Shown here in pieces: positions 12,039 through 23,430 of a stretch of DNA of 64,000 nt; position 1 is the stretch's first letter; the number at the start of each line of letters is the position of its first letter. Under the pieces are notes generated by a model that did not search any database, was not told the origin of the DNA, and was given only the letters and a program-made list of their open reading frames with translations. Made by a program: the position numbers and the translations under genes. Source of the DNA: Sarcomyxa edulis (taxonomy: Eukaryota > Basidiomycota > Agaricomycetes > Agaricales > Mycenaceae); assembly GCA_009761415.1 (NCBI GenBank), contig QUOL01000022.1, forward strand, positions 248,001 to 312,000. The letters run 5' to 3'.

Positions 12039-12409
12039 TGGTCCCCGGAAAACAGACGGGGGAGGAACGTACGTTGGAAGACGTGCAATTGACATCATGT
12101 CAGATCGTTATCTTTTTCAGATCTCATGAAACGAATCCATGTATGTTTTTCACTTCTTCATTGGCAGTTATAACGAAGTGTCCTCGAAAGATTGTCCCTC
12201 TGACCATCTTTTGATGAATCGCATCGCACTGCTGTTCCCCGGCGCCTCGTCAACATTCTTTCCGTACATCGTCCTTTGCTAAAAATACGGTCCCTTGTCC
12301 TTGATCGTTTTGGGAACCGAACTCCAATCTATCATAAGATTGCCTCCGCCCAATCGTCATTCTTGAGACGTGTCCGAGTGAGCTTTCAGTCAGTTTCCAG
12401 ATGTTAACG

Positions 12410-12965
12410 TCAACTCAACTCACGATCATCTATCAAGGTTTCCTTCGGTGGCAAGACCAATCGTATCGTGGCTATGTTCGGAACTAGCTCCTCCCACGCA
12501 TCCATGTCGACCTCGAAATAACTCGACTCCGTCTCCTCGTATCCGACAAACCGTACTCGGAGACAAAGCGAATCCTCAGCCAGAATGTCAAACTTGGCTT
12601 TCATGTACTGAATAACATTCTAGGAATTTTTCGTATCTGTCACGAACATCTTGAACGGATCGACGCACCGAGCCAACCAGGTCTCCTAGCCTTGTTCTCC
12701 CAAATGCTATCGTGCGAGCCCCATACTGGACTAGGATCGGCATGTTTTTTGGGCCGTTCGAGGTGTTTCTTAAATCTTGAATCAGCTCCCTTCCCCGTTT
12801 TATCAACCTTGTTCTTGGTCTTTCATCCATCAGGCTGACAATCGCATACAAAAGCACCGCGCTAGATGCGAACTGAAGCATGTATGTCATGGGATTGAAA
12901 GTTGTTGATGTTGGGCGATTGTCTGGGGGCATTAAGACTGTCGTTTGGTTTCTGGAGATTGTCAA
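12410..12965 (-). CDS. Hypothetical protein with one membrane segment
   Basis: From 12965 the minus strand encodes a polar start, then a hydrophobic segment (MLQFASSAVLLYAIVSLM) and a basic region ending near VGSVRRSVQD. A short intron of about 40 nt before 12606 would join it to a second open exon. That exon carries FDILAEDSLCLRVRFVGYEE and a run of acidic and hydrophobic residues. The C-terminal exon could not be placed with confidence. I do not recognise the family. The absence of stops across both exons and the plausible splice sites are the only support. Confidence 0.35.
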
Positions 12966-14640
12966 GGTGAGCGATGCGCAGATGCGTCTTTTGTGATTCG
13001 AATGCTGTGGAGTGGCAGTGCCCCGCTCATTGTCGGTTTGCGACGGTGCATGAGATACTGACTAGACCTCAGCCAATAAGGTCTTCGAGACTTCGATGGT
13101 GTGCTATACACGTCTTTCAATGCGCTCGACTGATCCTTTTTTGTTATAGAGCTTTCCAAAACCGAGCGTCTGTCTCTTGTATCACGACGTACATACCACG
13201 CGCGGCGCGCCCTACGATACCAATTCGTTTTCAGAACAACACGACGCTCAATCTCGGGAAATACTATCTCACCTCACTTCAAGAATTCCAGATTCGAACT
13301 CTGGTATACGTGCAGTAAGTCAGTTATCAGCGATTGTACTATCTTTCAAGATGGCCTACCACGGCAAATCTTTCTTGATTACACTTCAAGTTGGGACGAC
13401 GACTGTATTAAGTTGGAGAAGATCCACTGACATCGACGTGTAGTCTCTCTTCTGATGTTGATGTTGATTAGGCACTCAAATACTCCTATCCGCAGAATCT
13501 CTCACTCCACCCAATACACAAGATTATTATTGATATACCCATTCATCCTTGCGTCCTAACAAAGGAAATGTCTGCAGCACGATCTGCCATTGACCATTGA
13601 CAATGGTCAGAAAATGTCGCGTCTTCCTGAACCCTAGACACCTACCGGGTGTCCCAGGTGGACAAGAGATGCCATTGGTGTTCTCTTGTCGCATTGGGAT
13701 TGGGTCAAGGACTGTTCAACTGTCGTCAAGATTGTCAGTCGTAGACGTCGACTACACAGCCAGCGAGCCCGATGTGGTTGCATTTTGATACACTTCAGGA
13801 ATCAGAATTCTAACGCTGATGCGACCTAGAGGGTACCAAATCTCAACAGCCCGGAGTCAATTGAAGACACCTGACACGAAAATGACGAGATTCAATTGTC
13901 ATCCCCACGGAGGAGGAGCAATTTTCTACTCCGGACGGGATCAGAATCCAGGTGGCTCCCAGTGTTGCATCTACTCCTTGATGCCATCGACCGTTATGAG
14001 CGGGGATTAGTCTACGCTGTCAAGTTTAAATTGGTAGAACCATGAGATTTGCACATGGCCATGAACTCTGTCGAAACTATACACAAGCGCGCAACTCTCA
14101 AGCTTTGAGGTCAATACAACATCACTTCGAGAATGATCAACATCCACTGCATGTAGGGAGAACCAAGGCTCCGAACGGACTGACTCCGCGTTGAATTCAG
14201 AAAGGAGTGACAGTACAAAAACGGCGGACAAGTTGGTTATCTACGAGGTCTGTTTATACATAGATGCAATCGCGGTGCACGCGATGATTAGCTGATATAG
14301 ACGATGCTTTTCTAGGTCGAAAGTGCAAGCGTCAGGCTGACTCCTGATCCGAGGATGACCCTTTAGAATCCTGCGCTTTTCGGGTCACTGAAGAAAGGTT
14401 TCGGTGAGGCTGAATGCATGCGAGAAAGGAGAGAAGTTACCTGGCTTTGTCAACAGGGAATGTGGAGAGGGCGAAATCGCCACCACCAGTCGGTACATCT
14501 GTACAAGGTGCCCAGGACATCAGGGTCATTAGACTAACACGCGAGGGAACAAAGCTTACCGTGGAAGTCTCGAGATCGCCCAGAGCTGGAAGTGTTGCCT
14601 CTCGAGTTTTGTAGTTGATCTCGAACGGACTTCCGAGAAT
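12966..14640. other. Intergenic, no supported gene
   Basis: No frame here shows a domain. A hairpin at 13288-13304 resembles a tRNA T-arm but no D-arm or anticodon arm can be built around it. Confidence 0.4.
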
Positions 14641-16464
14641 TTAGGCTGTTATCGGACGGAATTCAGTGTCTACGAGGAGGAGATAGTGATAGAACACGGA
14701 CGTCACGAGCATCGAATTGACATAGACTGCGAATATGGGTCAACGAATGAAGAAGTTTGAGAGTTGAACAAGAGTTGACATACACTTGCTGATGATGATG
14801 TGGACTAGGTGAGGGCGCGGTCAAAATCACGACGACAAAAACGAGTGCGGAATTTACTTACAGGCAGCGAAGAGGAAGCTAGTTGGTAAGGCCAACCACT
14901 GAATGGGCAGATTCAGGTTAGAGTTCAATGTCGAATATACATTTCAACAACGTACGAAGACCAGATTGCAGAGCGCGATGACACTGGTGAACAGTCCGAC
15001 ATTGACAGAGTAAATGATCAACCTGTTGATGATGTTCTCCGTTCTGCATGGCACGAAGTGTTAGCTGCGCAACCGGAGCAAGACATAAAGGATACGCTAC
15101 CCATAGAATCCAGTACGGGATTTGTTCAAGAAGTATACCAGAGATCCCGAGATTAACAGATCGCAAATGAGGGTAGACACCAGCTCAATACTACCACCAA
15201 TCTGACAGAGATATGAGATCATGTAGGAGACAAGACGAACGTCGTAATGAATACCTCGGAGATCCTTCCGTGTACGGCTGCGATATGTGTGACGATGAAG
15301 AGATCTGCCGTCAAAACCGTTCCGCCAACTGATAGAACGATGAAAGCAATGTTATCAGACTTTAACTATGTTGCTTTGATAGAATTAGATCGGCCTTACG
15401 AAGTTGAATGATAGATAGGGCAGACTAGAGAGAGATGGGGTTAGACAATTTAGAATAGGTTTCGAGGATTTCGATGTACGCACAATGATACCGACGATGA
15501 TCTTGTTTCGTTTGCTCACTATGAGTCGCACACATCAGGCAACCACTCCACCCAGACCCCAAGATGCACTCACAAGTCCAGACACGCCAAATGTAAAATC
15601 TAAACCCATTTCCCAAGTAAATGACAGAGGACCACGTCAGGAGGATGAGGCGCTCACGCTTGTACTATACTTGTCAAGGCATACTGCGCGTGGACATAAA
15701 CGAGCTTTAGCCAACGTATAAGGACGAATGGCTGGGACGCACCGTAACACAAATAGATGACTGCACACGGGGAGGATTAACGGACGATTCAGAACTATGC
15801 ATCAGGAGTCACGCACCCCAAACGATCTAGAGGATGGGAAGATTGTGAGCCGAGATGATGGTTGAAGGGTATAAGGAAAGAAAGACAACTGACATCCGGA
15901 AAATTGGGAGGAATTGGTAGTTTTCTGGCAGTCGACATACGATATACCAGTAATGCAGCGTTTCAATGACTAACGCGATGTGGACGGTATCGAAGAACCT
16001 ATAGTGGGATCAGGGGATGAGGACTTCAGGATCGACAAGCGCGGTGCCTCACAAGCATATGCCCACCTGTAAGCGCTGTCAGGTCGATCGATGATATTCG
16101 AGAGGATAACACTCACAAGACACTTGAGGAGCATAATATCTGACGAATAGGTGCGGAAATAATACACAGTTTGCGCAGCGGTTATCCCATACAGGCTGAG
16201 GGTGAGGTTTTATCAGGGGAAAATCCACCAAACATCGCAGAAATCGCTCTTACACGCAGCAGAACATGAGCCCTATAGATTACAGTACGATTAGCCTTTC
16301 CCTTCATTTTATTCACGGTCCGGGGCGATCATGTTTGCTCACCGACCAAGAAGGGGCCATAGACGTCGCCTAGTACGTACGGAAGTGAAGGGTTAGGGTG
16401 AGTGGATTTATTTTCGGACGATCTTAAAGGACAGCTCACCAGCATTCAGGATAGCGTCAGCCAT
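14641..16464 (-). CDS. DUF6534-family multi-pass membrane protein
   Basis: A basidiomycete-expanded integral membrane family with no known function, usually about seven membrane helices. The gene starts MADAILNAGDVYGPFLVG. The next exons give LYGITAAQTVYYFRTY and LLKCL, then a 14-nt exon at 16053-16066 joins to FFDTVHIALVIETLHYW, the family signature (D-T-x-H-x-A-L-x-x-E). Later exons include the helix after RFYIWRVWT, the GTVLTADLFIVTHIAAVHGRI region, and TENIINRLIIYSVNVGLFTS. The last exon begins at VYVNSMLVTSVF and ends EFRPITA. Many introns make the central exon borders uncertain. No regulatory signal is evident. Confidence 0.7.
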
Positions 16465-17689
16465 TTTCCAAAGTACAAAGTTAGGGGGGCGAGAAGGATA
16501 GCGAGGGACGACTTTGGAGTGTAGAGGAAAGCACCTGGGTGTCGATACCGCGGTCTTGCTGATATATATGGCCCGAATCTATAAAATTGAAAGGAACCCT
16601 AACATTAGCCGCACAGGGTCGCGGCAAGGCCGTAACCCCGCAGATTGGATGGGTTCAAACAAGGGGATGTGCTTTTTTCGTCCATCACTACCATAAGCGG
16701 TCACAGTGTGAGATCTTGTGAAATAGGAACTTCCAGCTGTGGGAGAACCCTCATTTCGTAGAACGTCCTTGGAAGGCTGATATAACCTTGTATACATAAC
16801 TCCTGGTGTATCCGATTCAAGATCAACATAGTTCTGCTTCTTGTTGCTAGATCACGGATTGGAGGGTGCGACTTGCAGAATACTGATGCCTGGTTTACTG
16901 ATATCGGGGTTGACTTGGTTTTGTGCTTCTTCAAAGCTTGATGAGCGGGATCTAGATGAAGAATTCCACGCTTTGAAAACGAACAGACAGAAGATTTCAG
17001 GACTTGTAGGTGCCTATGGTCATTAGGATAATCGTATTAGGAAGAGATATATGGTGTCAGCGGCATCTTGTGTATACAATCAAATTGGCTTCGTGGCGTG
17101 TATTCGACACGCCAACGGAACACAGGCTCGACACGGAGGGTTTGACAGCAGACTTCGACATATCATAGCAGAAAGAAAAAGATTGGCTGGGATTGGGTTC
17201 CAAACGATCATTGGGATGATAGAGTTCCGGCAGAAGGACGGAGTTCAGCATGTATGATGTATCAGCATCGTGGAATTCACAAGCTCTAGATAGACGGAAG
17301 AACGTCCACTATGTGCAGGGTGGGAGAAAGTCACCTACTATGAGTATAGCGGCTTGCGAGCGTGATGCATGAGTGGGAAAGGCATTTGTGAAGAAGACAC
17401 ATTTTGGTAAGGGCGGTTCTGTTGAGGATAGATGCCCCACCTGTCTGCGTAGAGTAGCAATGAGATGATGGAATGCATCAAATAGGAATCACACGAAGAA
17501 CAGGAGAAAAGTTCCTCCCATCGGCTTTCTAATCCATTCGTGAAGAGAGCCGCATCTGGCGGAGATGTGCAGTGAGACATCATCAATAACTTGTACGAGG
17601 CTCTAACGCACTCACCTAGGATGGACTTCGGATGTAGCTCAATCCTTTAGGGCAGTTACGATTTAGTTCATTCTTGTGTCAATCAGAAA
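16465..17689. other. Intergenic, no supported gene
   Basis: Only short unassigned frames. A minus-strand frame at 17586-17338 is open for 82 codons without a recognisable motif. Confidence 0.35.
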
Positions 17690-18045
17690 ACGTTCTAAGT
17701 CTAAACGCGGTGCTTTTAACTGCTCACCTAAGTATAGATAATAAATTTCCCGTTTCCTGATCAGTAGGGGCGAGTCGGACGAGAAATATATCGTGCATCC
17801 CAGTGCCGATGCGATAGCACGCAATTTCCAAACAGATGCGGGCATCGAACGTTCATATCTGCAGGGTGAGTAGTGCTGGGGTATGATTTAGACCAAAAAT
17901 ACAGTCGAGACGACTCGTCCACACGAAAATGGATAACTTCACTGTGAGCAGAGGGCGTCAGTACAGTATACTGAAGTAAATAGGTCCAGATTTCACCGGT
18001 CAGCGTCAGTTGAAGCGATTCAAGTACATTAATTAGGTTCACTCG
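17690..18045 (-). pseudogene. Possible relic of a second DUF6534 gene
   Basis: The minus strand reads NVLESLQLTLTGEIWTYL, which aligns loosely with the DUF6534 signature of the neighbouring gene (FFDTVHIALVIETLHYW): an acidic residue, T/S, H/Q, L, then E and Y in matching places. A nearby frame reads SVWKLRAIASALG, similar in tone to the next loop and helix of the family. No start, no joined frame and no C-terminal exon were found, so this may be a decayed tandem copy or a chance resemblance. Confidence 0.22.
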
Positions 18046-19676
18046 TTCGCCGCGCGGACGGTGCCAAGAAATTTGGGAAATATGTCCAGACTTTCATGCT
18101 CACGCGGTGATCTCCATGGGGACTTCGTCTCCTTGGAGTTTCGCGCGTGGAAAGCTAGAATAAGGAACGACAGAAGAGAAAACGATTCTCTGATAAGTTG
18201 CTGATTGATGGCGGGAAAGAAGGGGAAACTGAACATCCGTTCACGGACAAGTCCGACTCGGAGATTGTTGCAGTTGTTGTCCAAAGGCTTCCGTTCCACA
18301 TCCGGCCGACTCGGACTCTCCGCAAACTCTCAAGTACTCAAGTATTGTCCTTAGCTAAGAAACTGACGCCATGGGTGCTAGCGCTCATCTAGGTCTGAAC
18401 CCTCAACAAAGAATTCAGGCAGTACAGATTCTAGAGCTGATCATGTCGTGACTCTCGATTTTCGAGACTAATCAAGTTGAAAGAAGGTAAGTCCACCAAG
18501 CATCTGGTCTACTTCCTCTTATTTTCTATATTGCTTCTGTGTAGTAATGCACAGTCGTGGAAGAAATGCTATTGGTATATGTCTCCTCGACTGATTTGAC
18601 TTTGCGAATGTGCTATACTTGGATCGCTGCAGCCACGTGCTCCACTCGTCAGAGTCCACCGTGATCGTACATCGATAGAACGTGAAGTGACCGCGGAATA
18701 ACCCATCTGATTACGCTTGAGGTGGGTCTCTCGTAGAACTTTGAAGTACAGCTGTCCTTACTCTTCCACTTCTGCAGCCTAATCACCGTCTTGATTGCTC
18801 ATCGTAACGTTTAGCAGTCATAATCAGAACCGGGACGTTTGTTATTTGCAGGCTTTCCAAGGTGCTTTCGTTCAACGTTCTATTTCGTGCTCGGTCGCGC
18901 GAATAAAAAGTAGTTTTCTCCGTAAGTGTGCAAGACATCATACCTTCGGCCTCTTCGCAACGCGTCTCGAATAGGAACGCTGCGTTGAATGCGACATGTT
19001 GAGCGCTTTCTGTTCTTGTCAATCAATTTCTGACTGAATGATGCCTCTTGCCCCCATCTAGCTCATCCACAGCTTCTTACTGTGATCCCTTTGTTTCTAA
19101 GGCCCGGTCATGGACGAATCATGACCTTCTATCCGAGTCGATAGGACCTAGCATATATCAATTTTGTTCGATCGGAAAATGACATAGTCCCCGGTCGAGT
19201 TGCTCGTAATCGTTGTCCCGGTATGGTAAGCCACTCGAACTCTCCTTTTTTTTCTACATTGTTCAGGGCGTCTCGTAGGTCGTTCGACTCGTAGCTTGCA
19301 TGTGCCGACGTCCATGGTATGCGATCGTCGGGACTTCGAATGACTGAGTGGCCATTCTCAATATCTGATAGTAGTGGGCGCCTTCCCTTCCCTTCCCAAA
19401 TATCGACGCTCTTTCAGCTAGATGTTTGACCTTCGCACCTAATCTGCGAAAGCCACGAAACTGAGGGACACTCGGACCGGGAACAATCCAATTGGCCTTG
19501 TTGTCATTGAACACAATCACTATTGCAATGACGATGCAGGCGCAGAAAGCTCGAAGACCGTGACGGCACCAAGGAAAATGGAATGGGGCTGGTTGGGTGC
19601 GTTTTCTGTTGCCTATAAGTGACGCTTTTTACTACCGAAACATGACCATTCCAAACGACGTCTTGGTGGAACAGCA
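18046..19676. other. Intergenic, no supported gene
   Basis: Nothing recognisable on either strand. There are no repeats beyond short AT or CT runs. Confidence 0.35.
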
Positions 19677-19922
19677 CTAGTGCCGATACAACACTTTGGC
19701 AATCAAGTATGTGAGCACACTGAACAGGAATACCAAAATCGCTGCGCCGAAAGTCCGAATTGAACAGGTGGTGTTCTTCTCGAACTTCTGGGGCTTCAAT
19801 GAGAGCTTGGGGCCTTTTACTGTGCTACCGCCCGACTCGTGTGAGATGTCACTTTGACTTAAGGAATACGGCACATCCTCAGGATTCTTAGAAGACTCGT
19901 ATGGGATAACGGTTAGTTTCAT
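19677..19922 (-). CDS. Hypothetical exon with C-terminal membrane anchor
   Basis: The frame encodes a polar, Ser/Lys-rich segment and ends with a hydrophobic stretch (FGAAILVFLFSVLTYLIA) followed by KVLYRH and a stop. This is the shape of a tail-anchored or single-pass protein. An upstream minus frame at 20134-19919 could be another exon. No family is recognised and the gene start is unknown. Confidence 0.3.
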   Translation of the reverse strand: MKLTVIPYESSKNPEDVPYSLSQSDISHESGGSTVKGPKLSLKPQKFEKNTTCSIRTFGAAILVFLFSVLTYLIAKVLYRH

Positions 19923-20830
19923 TGGATCCTATTGCCTCGGATACGCACATTTGTCATGCTAATCATAGAAAGAGTCAAGTCTAGGTCCTGTACTCCGCAC
20001 GTTTCTTGGCACCGAAACGCCACTGCGAACGAGCATTGTTTTGCCAAAACCCCGCTGCGAATATTGTAGAAGGTTGGTTGACTTCTTGGACAATAGGAGG
20101 ACCACTCACTATCATCGCATGTAAGTGACCACAAATTACTGAGATTTACAGACGAGTTGCTTACCTCTTCTCACTCCCAGGAACAAAGATGATTTTGATG
20201 TGTCTTCACGTCCTATCTCGGTTTCGTAACATAGAGCTTATGCCTCGCACCGCTGTCAGAGAGCACACGGACAATAGTCAGGTGTACTATTTCCTGTATG
20301 CTGGACAGTTCTAACGGTACCACCCGTCTAGGTCACCATTCTTAATAATGAGGGTGCAGACCCCATTCGAACTTCGCCGTTTGTTCTCCGCAAGGGACCT
20401 TGACAGCACCACAAGGAAATTTATCCAGAACGGACAGGAATATATGCCCGTGAGGTGCACATTGCTCGAGGGTGGCTCCCGCGACCAATGAACGTTCAAT
20501 GAACCGGAAATAATCTAGGTTTTGAGTTTCGCGTTCCTGACATAGACAGCTGGGCGTTTGTCGACTCCATTCTCAAGTAACGTCATTGACAGAGAGAAGT
20601 GGACGATGAAGTCAAGGGCGTTTTTTCTGTCGTTTCCTGGTCCTTCATGCGGGAACTTCATTCGGCAAGTACGGCAATTGACGTACTGCGCCACTCAAGC
20701 GTCTTTTGTTCCGGAGGTCAGGAGAAAGAGGCTTGGATTCGCCATAGAGATTCGTCACAATATCTCCGAGTATGCGACAGATATGGCTTGAAGGCCTCAA
20801 GCTAGTGGCATAGATCACGAGTGCTCAGCG
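19923..20830. other. Intergenic upstream of hydrophobin
   Basis: No supported gene. It contains the distal promoter of the hydrophobin gene; no repeated operator-like element stood out. Confidence 0.35.
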
Positions 20831-20837
20831 TATAAAG
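20831..20837 (+). promoter_or_regulatory. TATA box of hydrophobin gene
   Basis: TATAAAG lies 67 nt before the hydrophobin start codon, followed by a CT-rich leader. Strong TATA boxes with pyrimidine-rich starts are usual for highly expressed fungal structural genes. Confidence 0.6.
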
Positions 20838-20903
20838 AGCCCACCGCATTTCTTTGATTCCCTCAGTCCTCTTTTCAAACACATCTCACAGGATTAAACA
20901 AGA

Positions 20904-21617
20904 ATGTTCTCTCGTACTCTCACTGCTTTCATTCACGCATTGGCGTTTTCCGCCCTCCTTGCCACTTCCAGCCCCACTGTGGAGGCACGTATTCCTTTTC
21001 TTAATCCCCCCCCCGGTGTTTGACCCGTCGATATTCATGAATAGGTTGACTTGGCTGCAAGAGCTTGCAATGAATATTGCTGCGTCACCATTGCTCCTGA
21101 TGTGAACTTGCCTCTCTGTATAACGCTCATCACCTTCTCATCGCCTTTGCCCTCCGGCAGGTATCCGGTGTCCTCAATAAGGTTTCTTCTTTGTTAAATA
21201 TCACGGTCGGCACTAGCCTTTCAGCGGGCGTGCTCTGCTCCCTTGTAAGTGATGGTTGCAGCGACTTGCAAACTTCGACTGCTTGCTGCGCAGGCTCGGT
21301 AAGCAAATCCTCTGTTCATATCGATATGTTTGCGACATGTACTCCCGTACTGACTAAACGCAACTAAACGTTCAGATCACTCTGCCCATCGTAAGTATCT
21401 CTCATGTTCCAGAGTACCGCACATTGAGATTCTACTTGTTGATCTTCAGACTCTCTCCGTCAGTAGTTCCACTGTCTCTCAACATGTCCGTCAGCTGATA
21501 TACCGCTATGAATTAATAGGACCTACCTGTAGGTGTTTGTTACGTTAAGAGCGTTTATATGCTGATCAGCTATATGCGCAGAGTGGTCTCGTTGCGTACA
21601 ATTGCACCTCGGCTTAG
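20904..21617 (+). CDS. Hydrophobin-like secreted protein, class I type
   Basis: A small secreted surfactant that would coat hyphae or fruiting bodies. The start MFSRTLTAFIHALAFSALLA is a signal peptide. Eight cysteines follow in hydrophobin order: ACNEYCC, then VLC, DGC, ACC and a last YNC in GLVAYNCTSA. Spacing is unusual: C-x3-CC-x31-C-x6-C-x8-CC-x21-C, whereas class I proteins usually have 5-8 residues in the first gap and 6-18 in the last. Seven exons are inferred, all in phase 0, including exons of 15 nt (21376-21390), 9 nt (21450-21458) and 9 nt (21520-21528) that encode ITLPI, TLS and DLP. Skipping any of them keeps the frame and brings the last gap into the usual range. The ends of exons 1 and 2 are my best fit (weak GTGGAG and GTGAAC donors). 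Confidence 0.72.
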
Positions 21618-22347
21618 AAAACTCCGACGTTGTCCCTCAACCAAGTCGATAACGAGTTCATTTCTATTACTTTCCACAGCCTTTTCTTTTTATTTTGAAC
21701 AATTATGAAGCACCCGGTGGTCTTACTGCTCGTTAACGATGGGATTTGGGCTCACGAAGACCCCCGTTTTTGATCACAGATACCGTTCTTCGCTCCTTAT
21801 TTTGATCTTATGGTTGCTGACTTACTAGTACTTACTCTTCAACCTACCGACTTTCTTTGTGCACGCACCTTTCTTTGACACCTTTATTTACCCCTTTTGC
21901 TACGTCCATTTCTCGTGCTGCACATCTCATTTGAATGTATAAATATGCTCTGTAAGTCACGAATGAGACAAGGACCGTAACGAAACATCCGGCATCCCTT
22001 CCTTTTCCCAATAGATATTATCTCCCCCACCGACCTGCACTATTCAACCTGGAATGCCCTGACTTCTGGTGGGATTCAAGTCCGGTTCTGTCACCACCGT
22101 TGAACTCTGCTGCAAAACTCTGTCTGCAGACAACGCGAAAGGTTGACCTCGCAGGCCTCTTCATGTGATTGATTCCTGGAATATTGTCGACCTCGGGGGA
22201 CCCTTTACCGACAGTAGGCCTAGCCATGTCTCGCCATGATGGTCCTTGTAAGGCGCCTTCTAATCAAGGAACAAAAGAGCGGCTGAACCGTATCTTGGCT
22301 GCGAACGCGAAGCGCAGACACTCATTAGGTAGTGGCCATACGATAAG
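21618..22347. other. Intergenic between hydrophobin and DUO1
   Basis: Contains the hydrophobin 3' region and the DUO1 3' region (genes converge). It is pyrimidine-rich in places, with no gene seen. Confidence 0.4.
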
Positions 22348-23430
22348 TCAAGTCCTGCGAGCAATGCCGGATATACCGGTGGACGATGTACCAGGTGTAG
22401 AAGCGCGATAAGAAGCAGCAGATGTTGGCCGTTTGATACCAGAGACCGTTTTCACGGTGCCTCGACCTTGAAACAGAGAAGCCTGTCAGTAACGGGACAT
22501 TTAACCGGGAAACTACCATACCTGGTGCGGTACCACGCGATCCACGCATGGACGCTGAGGCTCTAGTCCCTCGAACGCCTCTAACGCCACCTCTATTTGC
22601 TGCTCTCTCCTTTCTTTCTCTTTCAACACGCGCTTTCTCTTCTTTCTCTGCCTTCTCTTTCTCTTCTTGTTCCAAACGTTCCCTTTCGCGTCGAGCAGCA
22701 AGGATGCGCTCCTCTTTCTCTCGGCGCGCCATCTCCTCAGCTTCTATACGTTCCTTCTCCAGTATGGCCTCGTCCTACGCGACGATCTCAGTATTTGATG
22801 GCAGATGTATGAGTTCAATGAAAATTCACCTCTTCAGCTCCCTGCCATTGCTCATCGAATATCAGACGAGCAAAATCCTCCGATTTCGAGAGAATACCAA
22901 TGTATTTATTCAGTAACGCGTCAGTTTGTTCCAGTTGAGAGGCGACGCGCTGAAGAGGTGGTATCTTAGTTTGATCGTGGGGAAGAAGAAGACAATAGAC
23001 GCACCTCGTTTGCGGACTGAGTGTCTTCCAGTGCATCGTTAAACAAGGCAAAGGAGGCATTCAACTTCTTCAAGATGAAAATGTCGCTCTGAAGCTTTTC
23101 TTCACGCAATTTCCCAGAAGCGCGTTTGTTCTTCTCTGCCTCCTCTTCAGCGACACCATCATCGTCTAAGTCGTCGTCTTCGAGTATACTGTGCGTCCGT
23201 GTTGGAGTAGATGGTCCTGACTGTGGATTTTGTGCTTGATCAGGCCGAGCGAGTAGACTGAAGGGTTGTTGGAAGATGGCGGTGTTCTCGGAAAGACAGA
23301 GTTCGGAGAGTGAAAGATCGTCTCCTCCATGACCTGTTTGTGATGAAGATGCGGATGGAAGAAGAGGTGATTCGGATAGTAAGCGTCCACCCCCAGTAGG
23401 AAAACTGATGTCAGAGGATTCAGAGTACAT
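22348..23430 (-). CDS. DUO1: DASH complex subunit Duo1
   Basis: Kinetochore protein of the DASH/Dam1 ring that couples chromosomes to spindle microtubules. The N-terminus is Ser/Pro-rich (MYSESSDISFPTGGG). The Duo1 core follows: KLREEKLQSDIFILKKLNAS, FALFNDALEDTQSANE, then after an intron VASQLEQTDALLNKYIGILS and FARLIFDEQWQGAEE. A long charged coiled coil (EKERIEAEEMARREKEERI and on) leads to a basic Gly/Arg-rich tail. The last exon, after the intron near 22519-22471, gives GRGTVKTVSGIKRPTSAAS and ends GIARRT. The GRG and GIKRPTS elements are typical of fungal Duo1 C-termini and support that splice. Other DASH subunits are not in this window. Confidence 0.85.

Noticed and set aside
13288..13304. 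Perfect T-arm-like hairpin (CCAGA, TTCGAA-type loop, TCTGG on the minus strand), suggesting a tRNA
   Set aside because: No acceptor-stem partner, D-arm or anticodon arm can be folded within 70-90 nt upstream on that strand.
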